Shown here in pieces: positions 7,190-15,596 of a DNA stretch of 29,063 nucleotides (position 1 is the first letter of the stretch; each line of letters starts with the position of its first letter). The DNA is taken from contig DCGX01000006.1 in assembly GCA_002315505.1 (NCBI GenBank), positions 19,964 through 49,026 of the forward strand. The letters are read 5' to 3'. Source of the DNA: Ruminococcaceae bacterium UBA1767. Lineage in GTDB: Bacteria; Bacillota; Clostridia; Oscillospirales; Acutalibacteraceae. The position numbers were made by a program, and so were the translations under genes. The notes beneath the pieces were generated by a model, which was not told where the DNA came from, ran no database searches, and saw only the letters and a program-made list of their open reading frames with translations.

Positions 7190-8851
7190 TTATTTATATT
7201 CGTTAATTGCTTTTTCAATTCTTGATTTTACTTCTTCATTGCCGAGAAGTGCAATGATTGAATGCAAGTCGGGAGTATTCTTTCTCGATGTGATTGCAAG
7301 ACGGATTATTGTTGATACATCACCGACATGACCCTTAAATGCTTCGGGATTTTTCTTATATTCCTTAACATTCGGAGTAAATCCGAGCGGCTCGCATAGA
7401 GCTTTGATTTTTTCAAACCATGTATCCTTGTCATCATTTGCATCGAATACATTGAGATATGCTTCAAGAATTTCCTTTGCGTCTTCCTTTGCAATATTCT
7501 CGGGAAGCTCATAGCAAGGAGTGTAAAGCTCGTTGTAGAAGAATGAAACATAGTCCTTGATTTCATCCCACTTTGCAATGTCCTTACGAGGCTTTGCAGT
7601 ACCTCTGTCGATTGCAAAAATGCCCTTTGCCTTTGCCTCATCAGCTGTGAGGAGCTTATACAATTCCTCATCAAAGGCCTGCGCCCATTTAACAGCCTTA
7701 TCATAAACCTGCTCAGCTGTCATTACTGAAATAACATTCTTGCTGACATCGTTGAGCTTGTTAAGGTCAAACAACGCACCGCTTGAACTCATCTTCTTTA
7801 AGTTGAACGGGAATGCACTCTGCGGAGCATCCTTGTTAGCCTTACGCCAATCCTCAAAGTTTGAATTAGCGATTGTAAGAAGATACTCGATAACGCTCTC
7901 CTTCGGATAACCGCTCTCTGTATAGAATGAAACGGAAGCCTCGGGGTCCTTTCTCTTTGAGAGCTTTCTCTTGCCGCCGTTATCCTCCTTCATAATCGGA
8001 GAAATGTGTGCATACTTCGGCACTCTGTAACCGCAGGCTTTGAAAAGCTGAATGTGAAGCGGTACAGAAGAAATCCATTCGTCACCTCTTACAACGTGAG
8101 TTGTACGCATAAAGTGATCATCAACTGCGTGTGCAAAGTGATATGTCGGAATTCCGTCAGTTTTGAGAAGAACAACATCCTGTATGTTTTCGGGCATTTC
8201 AATCTTGCCCTTAATCATATCCTCGAACTTAATTCTGTTGTCTGCACTGCCCATTGAACGAAGTCTCAATGTATAAGGACAGCCTGCTTCGATTTTAGCC
8301 TTCTGCTCATCAAATGTGAGATTTCTGCACCTTGCCCATTCACCGAAATATCCCTGAATGTCTGTGCCTGCCTTCTCCTGCTCTGCTCTGATTTCGTTAA
8401 GCTCTTCCTCTGAGCAGAAGCAAGGATATGCCATCCCCTGCTTAACGAGATTCTTCGCAATAGCCTGGTAAACATCCTTACGTTTACTCTGCTGATACGG
8501 GCCGTAAGCCCCGCTTTCCTTTTCGAATCCCATTACACCTTCATCGGGAACAATGCCGAATTCATCAAGTCCCTTGATGATTGCAGAAACGCCGTCATCA
8601 ATTTCTCTCTTTTTGTCGGTATCCTCAATTCTTAAAAAGAATACACCATCATCAGTAGCTTTTGTTGTAAGCTGTGAAATCATTGATGCGAACAAGCCGC
8701 CCAAATGAAGAAATCCTGTCGGACTCGGTGCGAAACGGGACACTCTTGCTCCCTCACTGAGTCCTCTTTCGGGATATATGTTTTCGTAATCTTCTGGAGT
8801 CTTTGTTATATTAGGAAACAATAACTCCGCAAGTTTTTCGTTGTCGTTCAT
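7190..8851 (-). CDS. gltX: Glutamyl-tRNA synthetase
   Basis: 553 residues, longer than the roughly 480 of the commonest bacterial GluRS. It charges tRNA-Glu. Class I motifs: APSPTGFLHLGG (41-52) is the HIGH region, RIEDTDKKRE follows, and KRKLSKRKDP (KLSKR at 296-300) is the KMSKS loop. The start at 8851 is supported by AAAGGAGC just upstream and by a sigma-A promoter about 35 bp further back; the in-frame ATG at 8965 lies in the terminator of engB and upstream of the promoter, so it is rejected. The gene leads the gltX-glnS-membrane protein operon. No T-box leader fits into the short 5' leader. A non-discriminating enzyme is less likely given the neighbouring GlnRS, but this is inference. 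Confidence 0.97.
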   Translation of the reverse strand: MNDNEKLAELLFPNITKTPEDYENIYPERGLSEGARVSRFAPSPTGFLHLGGLFASMISQLTTKATDDGVFFLRIEDTDKKREIDDGVSAIIKGLDEFGIVPDEGVMGFEKESGAYGPYQQSKRKDVYQAIAKNLVKQGMAYPCFCSEEELNEIRAEQEKAGTDIQGYFGEWARCRNLTFDEQKAKIEAGCPYTLRLRSMGSADNRIKFEDMIKGKIEMPENIQDVVLLKTDGIPTYHFAHAVDDHFMRTTHVVRGDEWISSVPLHIQLFKACGYRVPKYAHISPIMKEDNGGKRKLSKRKDPEASVSFYTESGYPKESVIEYLLTIANSNFEDWRKANKDAPQSAFPFNLKKMSSSGALFDLNKLNDVSKNVISVMTAEQVYDKAVKWAQAFDEELYKLLTADEAKAKGIFAIDRGTAKPRKDIAKWDEIKDYVSFFYNELYTPCYELPENIAKEDAKEILEAYLNVFDANDDKDTWFEKIKALCEPLGFTPNVKEYKKNPEAFKGHVGDVSTIIRLAITSRKNTPDLHSIIALLGNEEVKSRIEKAINEYK

Positions 8852-8884
8852 TTTTATGCTCCTTTGACACAAATATACTATTTT

Positions 8885-8913
8885 ATTATCGCAGAAAATA
8901 GCAAAAGTATCAA
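8885..8913 (-). promoter_or_regulatory. Sigma-A promoter of the gltX-glnS operon
   Basis: Minus strand TTGATA (8913-8908), 17-bp spacer, GATAAT (8890-8885). The gltX ATG is 33 bases beyond the -10, leaving a leader too short for a T-box or riboswitch. Confidence 0.75.
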
Positions 8914-8944
8914 GTGTTATTTTGAATTTTTTGCTATTTTTTTG

Positions 8945-8976
8945 TAAAAATTCAAAGGCTCCCATTTGGAAGCCTT
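8945..8976 (-). terminator. Rho-independent terminator of lon-engB
   Basis: Minus strand stem AAGGCTTCC (8976-8968) with GGGAGCCTT (8963-8955), one wobble pair, 4-nt loop, then TGAATTTTT. It lies just past the engB stop. Confidence 0.8.
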
Positions 8977-8981
8977 AAATA

Positions 8982-9563
8982 TTATTTTATTGCATTTTCA
9001 ATTTGCTCTTTAATAGTTTGTACTCCTTCGCCGTTTGTTGCGGAAAACGGGATAACCGTTACTCCGTCAAACTCTGCAAGCTCGGTTTTAATGCTTTCCA
9101 TTCGCTTGGCATACTCAGTTTTGTTGAGCTTATCACTCTTTGTCATAACAACAATGAACGGAATATCTGACTCTTTCAAAAATCGCATCATGTCAATATC
9201 GTCACTGCTCGGAGCATGACGCATATCGGTAAGCTGAACAACGAGCTTAATCTGTCTGTCTGACTTGAAGTAGCCTTCCATAAGGTCTGCCCAACGTTTT
9301 TTTTCGTTGAAATTTACCTTTGCATAGCCGTAGCCCGGCAAGTCAACGAGCTTTACTCCGTCGCAATCGAAGAAATTTATCGTTACGGTTTTTCCTGGTA
9401 CAGAGCTGACTCTTGCAAGATTTTTTCTGTTGAGAACCTTATTGAGCATTGAAGATTTGCCGACATTTGAACGTCCTGCAAATGCAATCTCGGGGCATAT
9501 GCTTTCAGGCAACTGTGCACTCGTGCCGTAGGATGCCTCATATTTTACTTTTTCGTACTTCAT
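8982..9563 (-). CDS. engB: Ribosome biogenesis GTPase EngB/YsxC
   Basis: 193 residues, full length for the family. YsxC/EngB is a cytoplasmic GTPase needed for assembly of the 50S ribosomal subunit. G-motifs in order: G1 AGRSNVGKSS (29-38), G2 around SSVPGKTVTINFF (53-65), G3 DLPGYGYA (74-81), G4 TKSDK (141-145, the family variant of NKxD) and G5 SATNGEG near the C-terminus. The start at 9563 has GAGGAT upstream, inside the last codons of lon, with only two bases between the genes, so translation is coupled. lon-engB (ysxC) is a conserved gene order in Firmicutes, and a terminator follows. Confidence 0.97.
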   Translation of the reverse strand: MKYEKVKYEASYGTSAQLPESICPEIAFAGRSNVGKSSMLNKVLNRKNLARVSSVPGKTVTINFFDCDGVKLVDLPGYGYAKVNFNEKKRWADLMEGYFKSDRQIKLVVQLTDMRHAPSSDDIDMMRFLKESDIPFIVVMTKSDKLNKTEYAKRMESIKTELAEFDGVTVIPFSATNGEGVQTIKEQIENAIK

Positions 9564-9565
9564 AA

Positions 9566-11962
9566 TTATATCCTCATAGCATCAAATGATGATTTATTGG
9601 TTACAACTGCGGCAACACTCTTTCTGTCCTCAACAGCTTTTTCAAGTGCAGCCTCAAACACCTCATCAAGATTTGTCGCAGAAATGAATTTTATATTATT
9701 CTTGACCTTTTCGTCGATTTCGTTAAGGTCGGGCAGGTTTTTCTGAGGAATTACAACTGTTTCAATTCCCATACGATATGCCGCCATGGTTTTTTCACGA
9801 AGTCCGCCGATAGGAAGAACTCGTCCTCGAAGTGAAATTTCGCCCGTCATTGCAACCTTCTGATTGACAGGGGTGTTCGTCAATGCAGACAGCAATGCCG
9901 TTGCCATTGTAACACCCGCACTCGGGCCGTCTTTAGGAACTGCACCCTCGGGAACGTGAATATGAATATCCTTTTCTTTATAGAATTTCGGGTCGATGCC
10001 GTATTTATCGGCCTTGCTTCGGATATAGCTGACCGCCGCCATAGCGGACTCCTTCATAACGTCACCGAGTGAGCCTGTAAGCTCAACCTTACCTGTGCCG
10101 TCCATAACAGCAACCTCAACCTGAAGCATTTCACCGCCGACACTTGTCCACGCAAGTCCGTTGACAACACCGACAATCGGCTCATTTTCAAGCACATCGG
10201 GAATAAAAATTCTTGCACCGAGGAGTTTTTCAACATCCGTATCGTTTACAACAACACTTTCAGTTTCGCCCGAAACAATAATTTTCGCACTCTTTCGGCA
10301 AAGTGAAGCAATTTTCTGCTCGAGCTTACGTACACCTGCCTCACGGGTATAGCCATCAATCAATGTGTAAATTGCCTTATCTTTGATTTTCATCGTCTTT
10401 GAAGTAAGTCCATGCAAAGCAATCTGCTTTGGTACAAGATGCTTCTTTGCGATATTGAATTTTTCTTCACGTGTATAGCTCGGCAACTCGATAAGCTCCA
10501 TTCTGTCAAGAAGCGGAGCGGGAATTGTCGATTTATCATTAGCTGTTGTGATAAACATAACCTTGCTCAAATCAAACGGCAAATCAACATAATGGTCTGT
10601 GAAGGTTGAATTCTGCTCACCGTCAAGCACCTCTAAAAGTGCGGCAGACGGGTCGCCCTTGTAATCGTGACCGAGCTTGTCAATTTCATCAAGCAGAACA
10701 ATCGGATTTTTAGTGCCTGCACCCTTGACCGCATTGATAATTCTGCCCGGCATCGAGCCGATATAGGTCTTTCTGTGTCCACGGATTTCGGCTTCGTCGC
10801 TCACACCGCCAAGAGAAACCCTTGCAAAGCTCCTGCCCATCGCTTTGGCAACACTCTTTGCAATTGAGGTTTTGCCGACACCCGGAGGTCCGACAAGACA
10901 CAAGGTCTGTCCATATGCACCATCTGAGAGCTTTCTGACGGCAAGTGATTCAATAATTCTTTCTTTTACCTTTTCAAGTCCGTAATGGTCTTTATCAAGT
11001 ATCTTTTTTGCGGAAATTAAATTTAATTTATCGTTAGTTTCCTTATTCCACGGAAGCTCAAGACAGGTTTCAATATACACCCTTGAAACAGTTGCTTCGG
11101 GTGAAACAGGTGACATTTTTTCGAGCCTTGCACATTCCTTAAGGAGCTTCTTCTCCGCTTCCTCATTTAATCCGAGGGCAAGTATTTTTTCTTTTAATTC
11201 ATTGCATTCCTCTTTCGGAGATGTTCCGTCATTAAGCTCCTCGCTGATAACCTTCATCTGCTCGTTAAGATAATACTCACGCTGTCCCTTGTCGATATTC
11301 TCCTGAACACGCTCGTTGATTTCATTTTCAAGGCGAAGCAAATCGCTCTCCTTTGCGAGCATTGCGCAAACCTTTTCAAGTCGTTTAATCGGGTTTATTT
11401 CATTGAGAATCAGCTGACGTTTCTTATATTCAAGCATAATATTGCCTGCGATAAAATCAGCCATTTCACCGACTTCGTTCTTTTCGAGAACCTCGAGAAT
11501 CACTTCACCCGGAAGCTGTGGTGCAACCTGTGCATAATCCTCAAAATAATCCTTTGTCTGTCGCAGAAGTGCAAGTGCGTAGTCCTTATCTTCATCCTTT
11601 AAGGACGGCTCTTTTCTTGCCTTTGTATCGCAAATAAGATACGGCTCTGTCTGTAAAACCTCGAGCAGATTTGCCCTGCATATTCCGTCAACGGAAACAC
11701 GCACAACATCACTTTTCGGCAATTTTAAAATATGACTGATTTTTGCAATCGTACCGATTTTATATAAATCCTCCTCGCAGGGGTCATTCTCACGAACATC
11801 CTTCTGAGCCACAAGGAATATTTCTCTGTCGTCAGCCATTGCCGCCTTGACAGCATCTATTGACTTTTCCCTGCCGACGTCAAAGCTGATTGACATATCA
11901 GGAAACACAACAAGTCCCCTGAGTGCAACGGTCGGCATTACTTTAAACATAGATTTATTCAA
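9566..11962 (-). CDS. lon: ATP-dependent protease Lon (TTG start)
   Basis: 798 residues from the proposed TTG start. Lon is a cytoplasmic AAA+ protease that degrades misfolded and regulatory proteins. Domains in order: N-terminal substrate domain starting MPTVALRGLVVFPDM, a helical region, the AAA+ module with Walker A GPPGVGKTS (358-366) and Walker B IVLLDEIDKL, then the protease domain with Ser681 in KDGPSAGVT and Lys724 in GGLREKT, 43 residues apart as in E. coli Lon. The TTG at 11962 has AGGAG at exactly 8-nt spacing. The longer in-frame ATG at 12004 lies upstream of the -10 box (11998-11993) of the promoter, so it should not be in the mRNA. The gene is divergent from the ttcA-like gene and leads lon-engB. 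Confidence 0.97.
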   Translation of the reverse strand: MNKSMFKVMPTVALRGLVVFPDMSISFDVGREKSIDAVKAAMADDREIFLVAQKDVRENDPCEEDLYKIGTIAKISHILKLPKSDVVRVSVDGICRANLLEVLQTEPYLICDTKARKEPSLKDEDKDYALALLRQTKDYFEDYAQVAPQLPGEVILEVLEKNEVGEMADFIAGNIMLEYKKRQLILNEINPIKRLEKVCAMLAKESDLLRLENEINERVQENIDKGQREYYLNEQMKVISEELNDGTSPKEECNELKEKILALGLNEEAEKKLLKECARLEKMSPVSPEATVSRVYIETCLELPWNKETNDKLNLISAKKILDKDHYGLEKVKERIIESLAVRKLSDGAYGQTLCLVGPPGVGKTSIAKSVAKAMGRSFARVSLGGVSDEAEIRGHRKTYIGSMPGRIINAVKGAGTKNPIVLLDEIDKLGHDYKGDPSAALLEVLDGEQNSTFTDHYVDLPFDLSKVMFITTANDKSTIPAPLLDRMELIELPSYTREEKFNIAKKHLVPKQIALHGLTSKTMKIKDKAIYTLIDGYTREAGVRKLEQKIASLCRKSAKIIVSGETESVVVNDTDVEKLLGARIFIPDVLENEPIVGVVNGLAWTSVGGEMLQVEVAVMDGTGKVELTGSLGDVMKESAMAAVSYIRSKADKYGIDPKFYKEKDIHIHVPEGAVPKDGPSAGVTMATALLSALTNTPVNQKVAMTGEISLRGRVLPIGGLREKTMAAYRMGIETVVIPQKNLPDLNEIDEKVKNNIKFISATNLDEVFEAALEKAVEDRKSVAAVVTNKSSFDAMRI

Positions 11963-11992
11963 AACATCTTCTCCTAATAAACATATGCTGAC

Positions 11993-12021
11993 ATTATAAC
12001 CCATAATATTATTTTTTTCAA
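11993..12021 (-). promoter_or_regulatory. Strong sigma-A promoter of lon
   Basis: Minus strand TTGAAA (12021-12016), 17-bp spacer, perfect TATAAT (11998-11993). This places transcription start near 11986 and decides the TTG at 11962 as the lon start. I see no CIRCE or CtsR-type heptad operator near it. Confidence 0.85.
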
Positions 12022-12043
12022 CATAAAAACTTTAACTCAACTG

Positions 12044-12072
12044 TTGAATTCTTGAAGTATAAATGGTAAAAT
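12044..12072 (+). promoter_or_regulatory. Sigma-A promoter of the ttcA-like gene, overlapped by a palindrome
   Basis: TTGAAT (12044-12049), 17-bp spacer, TAAAAT (12067-12072). Transcription should start near 12079, downstream of the in-frame ATG at 12063, so the ATG at 12096 is the start. Confidence 0.7.
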
Positions 12073-12082
12073 ACTTCAAGAA
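12049..12082. repeat. Perfect inverted repeat with 12-bp arms over the ttcA-like promoter (putative operator)
   Basis: TTCTTGAAGTAT (12049-12060) and ATACTTCAAGAA (12071-12082) are perfect inverted copies separated by 10 bp. The spacer and the right arm's first bases hold the -10 box, and the left arm fills most of the -35 to -10 spacer. Transcription starts inside or at the end of the right arm, so this cannot be a terminator or a full RNA hairpin; a site for a dimeric repressor is the natural reading. Confidence 0.7.
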
Positions 12083-12095
12083 AGTAGGAAACTGT

Positions 12096-12920
12096 ATGGA
12101 AAGACATCAGCTTATTGAAAGAAGCATAATAAAAAAATACAGAAAAACCATATGGAATAACTTCGTCGGTTCGATTAAGGACTACGAGCTTATTGCCCCG
12201 AATGATAAAATTGCCGTATGTATTTCTGGTGGCAAGGATTCAATGCTCCTTGCTAAATGTATGCAGCATTTGCAGAAATACAGCGATTTTGAATTCGGTG
12301 TGGAATATATTGTTATGGACCCGGGATATATCGGCAACAATCGTCAACAGATTATTGAAAATGCAAAAATAATGGACATCCCCGTTCATATTTTCGATAC
12401 GCCGATTTTCGAAACGGTTTATTCTGCACAGGGCGGTTCTCCGTGCTATCTCTGTGCTAAAATGCGCAGAGGTTATCTCTACAAAATGGCTCAGGAGCTT
12501 GGCTGTAACAAAATTGCGCTCGGTCACCATTTTGATGATGTGATAGAAACAACACTGATGAGTATGCTTTACGGTGCGGAAATCAAAACAATGATGCCGA
12601 AGCTCAAAAGCACAAATCACGAGGGTATGGAGCTTATCCGACCGCTTTATATGGTACGTGAAAAGGACATTATTTCATGGGCAAATTACAACGAACTGCA
12701 TTTTATCAACTGCGCCTGTAAGGTCACCGAAAAGGACAAGCAGTCTAATGACGGCTCGAAGCGGCAGGAAATGAAAATGCTCATAAAAAAGCTCAAGGAT
12801 GACAACGACAATGTTGATATGAACATTTTTAAGAGCTTACACAATGTCAATTTATCAACCGTCATAGGATACAGAAAATCCGACGGTGACGATATACATA
12901 TTTTTACAGAAAATTATTAA
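12096..12920 (+). CDS. TtcA-like tRNA thiolation enzyme (PP-loop ATPase)
   Basis: 274 residues. The PP-loop SGGKDS (44-49) activates a tRNA base by adenylation; CYLC (117-120) plus a distal CAC (206-208) would bind the iron-sulfur cluster, and GHHFDD (143-148) is the conserved second motif. This is the TtcA arrangement (2-thiocytidine at tRNA position 32), though other members of the TtcA/TtuA group thiolate other positions, so the base modified is not certain. The start is placed at 12096, with AGGAA seven bases upstream and inside the predicted transcript. The SGNH hydrolase gene follows after 12 bases, so the two are cotranscribed. A near-perfect operator-like palindrome sits over the promoter. 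Confidence 0.88.
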   Translation: MERHQLIERSIIKKYRKTIWNNFVGSIKDYELIAPNDKIAVCISGGKDSMLLAKCMQHLQKYSDFEFGVEYIVMDPGYIGNNRQQIIENAKIMDIPVHIFDTPIFETVYSAQGGSPCYLCAKMRRGYLYKMAQELGCNKIALGHHFDDVIETTLMSMLYGAEIKTMMPKLKSTNHEGMELIRPLYMVREKDIISWANYNELHFINCACKVTEKDKQSNDGSKRQEMKMLIKKLKDDNDNVDMNIFKSLHNVNLSTVIGYRKSDGDDIHIFTENY

Positions 12921-12932
12921 AGGAGAGCTTTT

Positions 12933-13562
12933 ATGAAAATTTTATTCCAGGGCGACAGCATTACAGATGCAGGACGCAACAGAGAAGATTACCACGATTT
13001 AGGCAACGGTTATCCTAAGTATGCCGCAGGCTACATTGCAAACTATTTCCCTGAGGTTGATTTTGAATTTATCGACCTCGGTATCAGCGGAAATCAGACA
13101 AAAGACCTTGTTGAAAGACTTGAAGAGGACTTTATTGAAATTCAACCCGACATCGTTTCAATCCTTATCGGTGTAAACGATACATGGCATATGGCAGAGG
13201 GTAAAACATGGTACACAAGCGAATTCTATGAGAACAATTATCGTACTGTTCTTGAGGCTATAAAAACAAGAACAAACGCAAAGATTGTTATTCTCGAGCA
13301 GTTCTTACTTCCTGCAGAGGACAAGGAATTCTTCCGTGAGGACCTCGATCCGAAGATTCAGATTACAAGAAAGCTCGCAAGAGAGTATGCGGATTTATTC
13401 ATTCCTCTTGACGGACTGCTTGCCGCAGAAACACTCAAAACAGATTGGAAGAAGCTTTCCGAGGACGGTGTTCATCCTACATATGACAACGGTGCTGACT
13501 TCATCGGTCAGATTTATGCCGACGCCGTTGTTGAAATAATCGAAGGACTTCTTGAACAGTAA
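12933..13562 (+). CDS. SGNH/GDSL-family hydrolase
   Basis: 209 residues. SGNH hydrolases are serine esterases or lipases acting on acyl or acetyl esters. The four blocks are present: GDSI with Ser9 (block I), the glycine of LGISGNQT (block II, about 50), GVND with Asn82 (block III, 80-83) and DGVHPT with Asp178 and His181 (block V). There is no signal peptide, so it should act in the cytoplasm, perhaps removing acetyl groups from sugars or acting as a housekeeping esterase. AAAGGAG precedes the ATG. It is the second gene of the ttcA-like unit and is followed by a strong terminator. The substrate cannot be told from the sequence. Confidence 0.9.
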   Translation: MKILFQGDSITDAGRNREDYHDLGNGYPKYAAGYIANYFPEVDFEFIDLGISGNQTKDLVERLEEDFIEIQPDIVSILIGVNDTWHMAEGKTWYTSEFYENNYRTVLEAIKTRTNAKIVILEQFLLPAEDKEFFREDLDPKIQITRKLAREYADLFIPLDGLLAAETLKTDWKKLSEDGVHPTYDNGADFIGQIYADAVVEIIEGLLEQ

Positions 13563-13573
13563 TTATCCATTAT

Positions 13574-13602
13574 GGCTCCCGTTGTGAGACGGGAGCTTTT
13601 TT
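13574..13602 (+). terminator. Rho-independent terminator after the SGNH hydrolase gene
   Basis: GCTCCCGT (13575-13582) pairs with ACGGGAGC (13589-13596) and is followed by six T. Confidence 0.9.
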
Positions 13603-13628
13603 CGGCAGGAGCAGAGTCCCTGTCTTAC
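13601..13628 (+). repeat. Degenerate right end of the 173-bp inverted-repeat element
   Basis: These 28 bases match 16278-16305, the right end of the element at 16133-16305, at 23 of 28 positions and end in the same TAC. No matching left end is visible nearby, so it looks like a truncated remnant lying directly behind the terminator. Confidence 0.5.
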
Positions 13629-13646
13629 ATTTACACTTTTGTTTTC

Positions 13647-13675
13647 TTGCAACAGATTGCATTTTGATGTATAAT
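13647..13675 (+). promoter_or_regulatory. Sigma-A promoter of uvrC
   Basis: TTGCAA (13647-13652), 17-bp spacer, TATAAT (13670-13675). The uvrC ATG is 22 bases past the -10. No SOS-box (LexA) sequence of the Firmicute type GAAC-N4-GTTC is visible. Confidence 0.75.
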
Positions 13676-13697
13676 AATACAGTTAGAAGGTGAGCTA

Positions 13698-15518
13698 ATG
13701 ACTATTCAAGAATTGAGAAAAAAAGCTATGCAATTACCACTCACACCCGGAGTTTATCTCATGAAGAACTCTTCGGGTGAGATTATCTATGTCGGTAAGG
13801 CAAAAAAGCTCAAAAACAGAGTCAGCCAATACTTCGGCTCACAGAACAACCACGCAATCAAGGTTCGTAAAATGGTCGAAAATGTCAATGATTTCGACTA
13901 CATCCTCTGCGACAGTGAATTTGAGGCACTCGTGCTTGAATGCTCACTGATAAAGCAATATTCACCGAAATACAATATTTTGCTTAAGGATGACAAGGGC
14001 TACAGCTATATCAAGGTCACCAACAGCTCATGGCCGTCAATCAGTGCCGTTTTACAAAAGGATGATGACGATGCAAAATACATCGGCCCGTATACAAGTC
14101 ATTTTTCCGTTGCCAACTCGGTTGACGAGGCACTTAAAATCTTTATGCTTCCGCAATGCGGTAAGTCTTTCCCTCGTGAAATCGGCAAAGGTCGACCGTG
14201 CCTTAATTATTTTATAAAGCAGTGCTCCGCTCCGTGTGCAGGCAAAATCAGCTGTACAGACTACAATGAAGCCGTTAATTCAGCCTTGAAATTTTTAAAG
14301 GGCGACAGTGCCGATGTCATTGCTGAGCTGACTTCACAAATGGAGGATGCCGCTGAAGTGCTTGATTTTGAGCGTGCGGCAAAGCTCCGTGACAGAATAA
14401 ATTCGATTAAAAAGGTTAAAGAAAAACAAAAGGTTGCAGGAAGCGATGTCAAGGAAGAGGATGTCTTCGCCATTGCACAGAGTGACGAAAAATACTGCGT
14501 TTCCGTGTTGCGTTTCTTTGACGGCAGACTCCGTGACAACGAGTGGTATATTTTCAACGAATTGAATTCCCTGCCCGAAACAAGACGTGAGCTTATTACT
14601 CAATTCTACACGATGGGGCACAATATTCCACCGCACATTGCAGTTGACGGTGAAGTTGACGATATCGAGCTTGTTACTGAATTTCTGACAAAAAAAGCAG
14701 GCAGAAAGGTTGAAATTGTTGTACCTCAGCGAGGACGACAGGTTGAGCTTGTTGCAATGTGTATGAACAATGCTTCACAGAAATTAGCCTTGAGTATGGG
14801 CAGAAACGGAAAACTAACAGCATCTCTTGACGAGCTTGCAAGACTCCTAAATCTACCTAAGCCACCCGTTATGATTGAATCTTATGATATTTCTCACACC
14901 GCAGGTAGCGACAATGTTGCAGGTATGGTTGTATTCAAAAACGGACTTCCTTACAAAAAATCATATAGAAAATTCTCAATTAAGAGCTTTGACGGACAGG
15001 ACGACTACGGCTCAATGGCTGAGGTTATTTCACGAAGACTCAACCGATATGAAGAAGAAAAAGACACAGGCGAAGGCTTCGGAATTTTACCGGATTTGAT
15101 TTTGCTTGACGGCGGTCAGGGGCAAGTCAATGCGGTTTTGCCGATTGTAAAGGCTATGGGATATGATATTCCTGTTTTCGGTATGGTAAAGGACAATAAG
15201 CACCGCACGAGAGCCATTGCAAGTGACGGTGGTGAAATTGCAATCAATTCAAAAAGACAGGCGTTCACGCTCGTTTCGACCATTCAGGAAGAAGTCCACC
15301 GCTTTGCGATTTCGTATCACAGACAAAAGCACAAATCAAGCTCAATTTCCGCTACCCTGACAAAAATCGACGGCATCGGTGACAAAAAAGCGAAAGCCTT
15401 GCTTAAAGAATTCAAGACCATTTCAGCGATTAAAACCACAAGTGTCGAAGAACTTTGCAGGGCAGAAGGTATAAATAAAGCAATCGCACAGAAGATTTAT
15501 GATTATTTTCATAAATAA
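13698..15518 (+). CDS. uvrC: UvrABC excinuclease subunit C
   Basis: 606 residues, full length. UvrC makes both incisions in nucleotide excision repair after UvrA/UvrB loading. Domains in order: GIY-YIG nuclease (TPGVYLMKNSSGEIIYVGKA, about residues 16-36, which makes the 3' cut), a UVR motif that binds UvrB (EVLDFERAAKLRDRI, around 215-230), the RNase H-like 5' nuclease (ESYDISH, DDYGSM, LLDGGQGQ) and a C-terminal helix-hairpin-helix pair (IDGIGDKKAKALLKEF and EELCRAEGINKAIAQKIYDYF). The start ATG has AGAAGGTGAG upstream and a near-consensus promoter. The gene stands alone; a terminator and then the repeat cluster follow. Confidence 0.98.
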   Translation: MTIQELRKKAMQLPLTPGVYLMKNSSGEIIYVGKAKKLKNRVSQYFGSQNNHAIKVRKMVENVNDFDYILCDSEFEALVLECSLIKQYSPKYNILLKDDKGYSYIKVTNSSWPSISAVLQKDDDDAKYIGPYTSHFSVANSVDEALKIFMLPQCGKSFPREIGKGRPCLNYFIKQCSAPCAGKISCTDYNEAVNSALKFLKGDSADVIAELTSQMEDAAEVLDFERAAKLRDRINSIKKVKEKQKVAGSDVKEEDVFAIAQSDEKYCVSVLRFFDGRLRDNEWYIFNELNSLPETRRELITQFYTMGHNIPPHIAVDGEVDDIELVTEFLTKKAGRKVEIVVPQRGRQVELVAMCMNNASQKLALSMGRNGKLTASLDELARLLNLPKPPVMIESYDISHTAGSDNVAGMVVFKNGLPYKKSYRKFSIKSFDGQDDYGSMAEVISRRLNRYEEEKDTGEGFGILPDLILLDGGQGQVNAVLPIVKAMGYDIPVFGMVKDNKHRTRAIASDGGEIAINSKRQAFTLVSTIQEEVHRFAISYHRQKHKSSSISATLTKIDGIGDKKAKALLKEFKTISAIKTTSVEELCRAEGINKAIAQKIYDYFHK

Positions 15519-15522
15519 ATCC

Positions 15523-15553
15523 AGCAGGCAGGGGTAATCTCCTGCTTGTTTTT
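15523..15553 (+). terminator. Rho-independent terminator of uvrC
   Basis: AGCAGG (15523-15528) pairs with CCTGCT (15541-15546), with extra pairing possible inside the loop (GGGG with CTCC), followed by TGTTTTT. Confidence 0.75.
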
Positions 15554-15596
15554 CTATTTTCAGGACATATTTTTCAGGCTCCAAAGTGTGGGATTT

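Noticed and set aside
8852..8884. T-box leader in front of gltX-glnS
   Set aside because: The 5' leader predicted from the promoter is under 35 bases, far too short, and no T-box core sequence is visible.
8852..8965. 38-residue N-terminal extension of GltX
   Set aside because: The region contains the engB terminator and the gltX promoter, and the internal ATG at 8851 has an excellent ribosome binding site.
12063..12095. Longer start for the ttcA-like gene
   Set aside because: The ATG at 12063 lies upstream of the -10 box of its promoter, and a proper ribosome binding site precedes the ATG at 12096.
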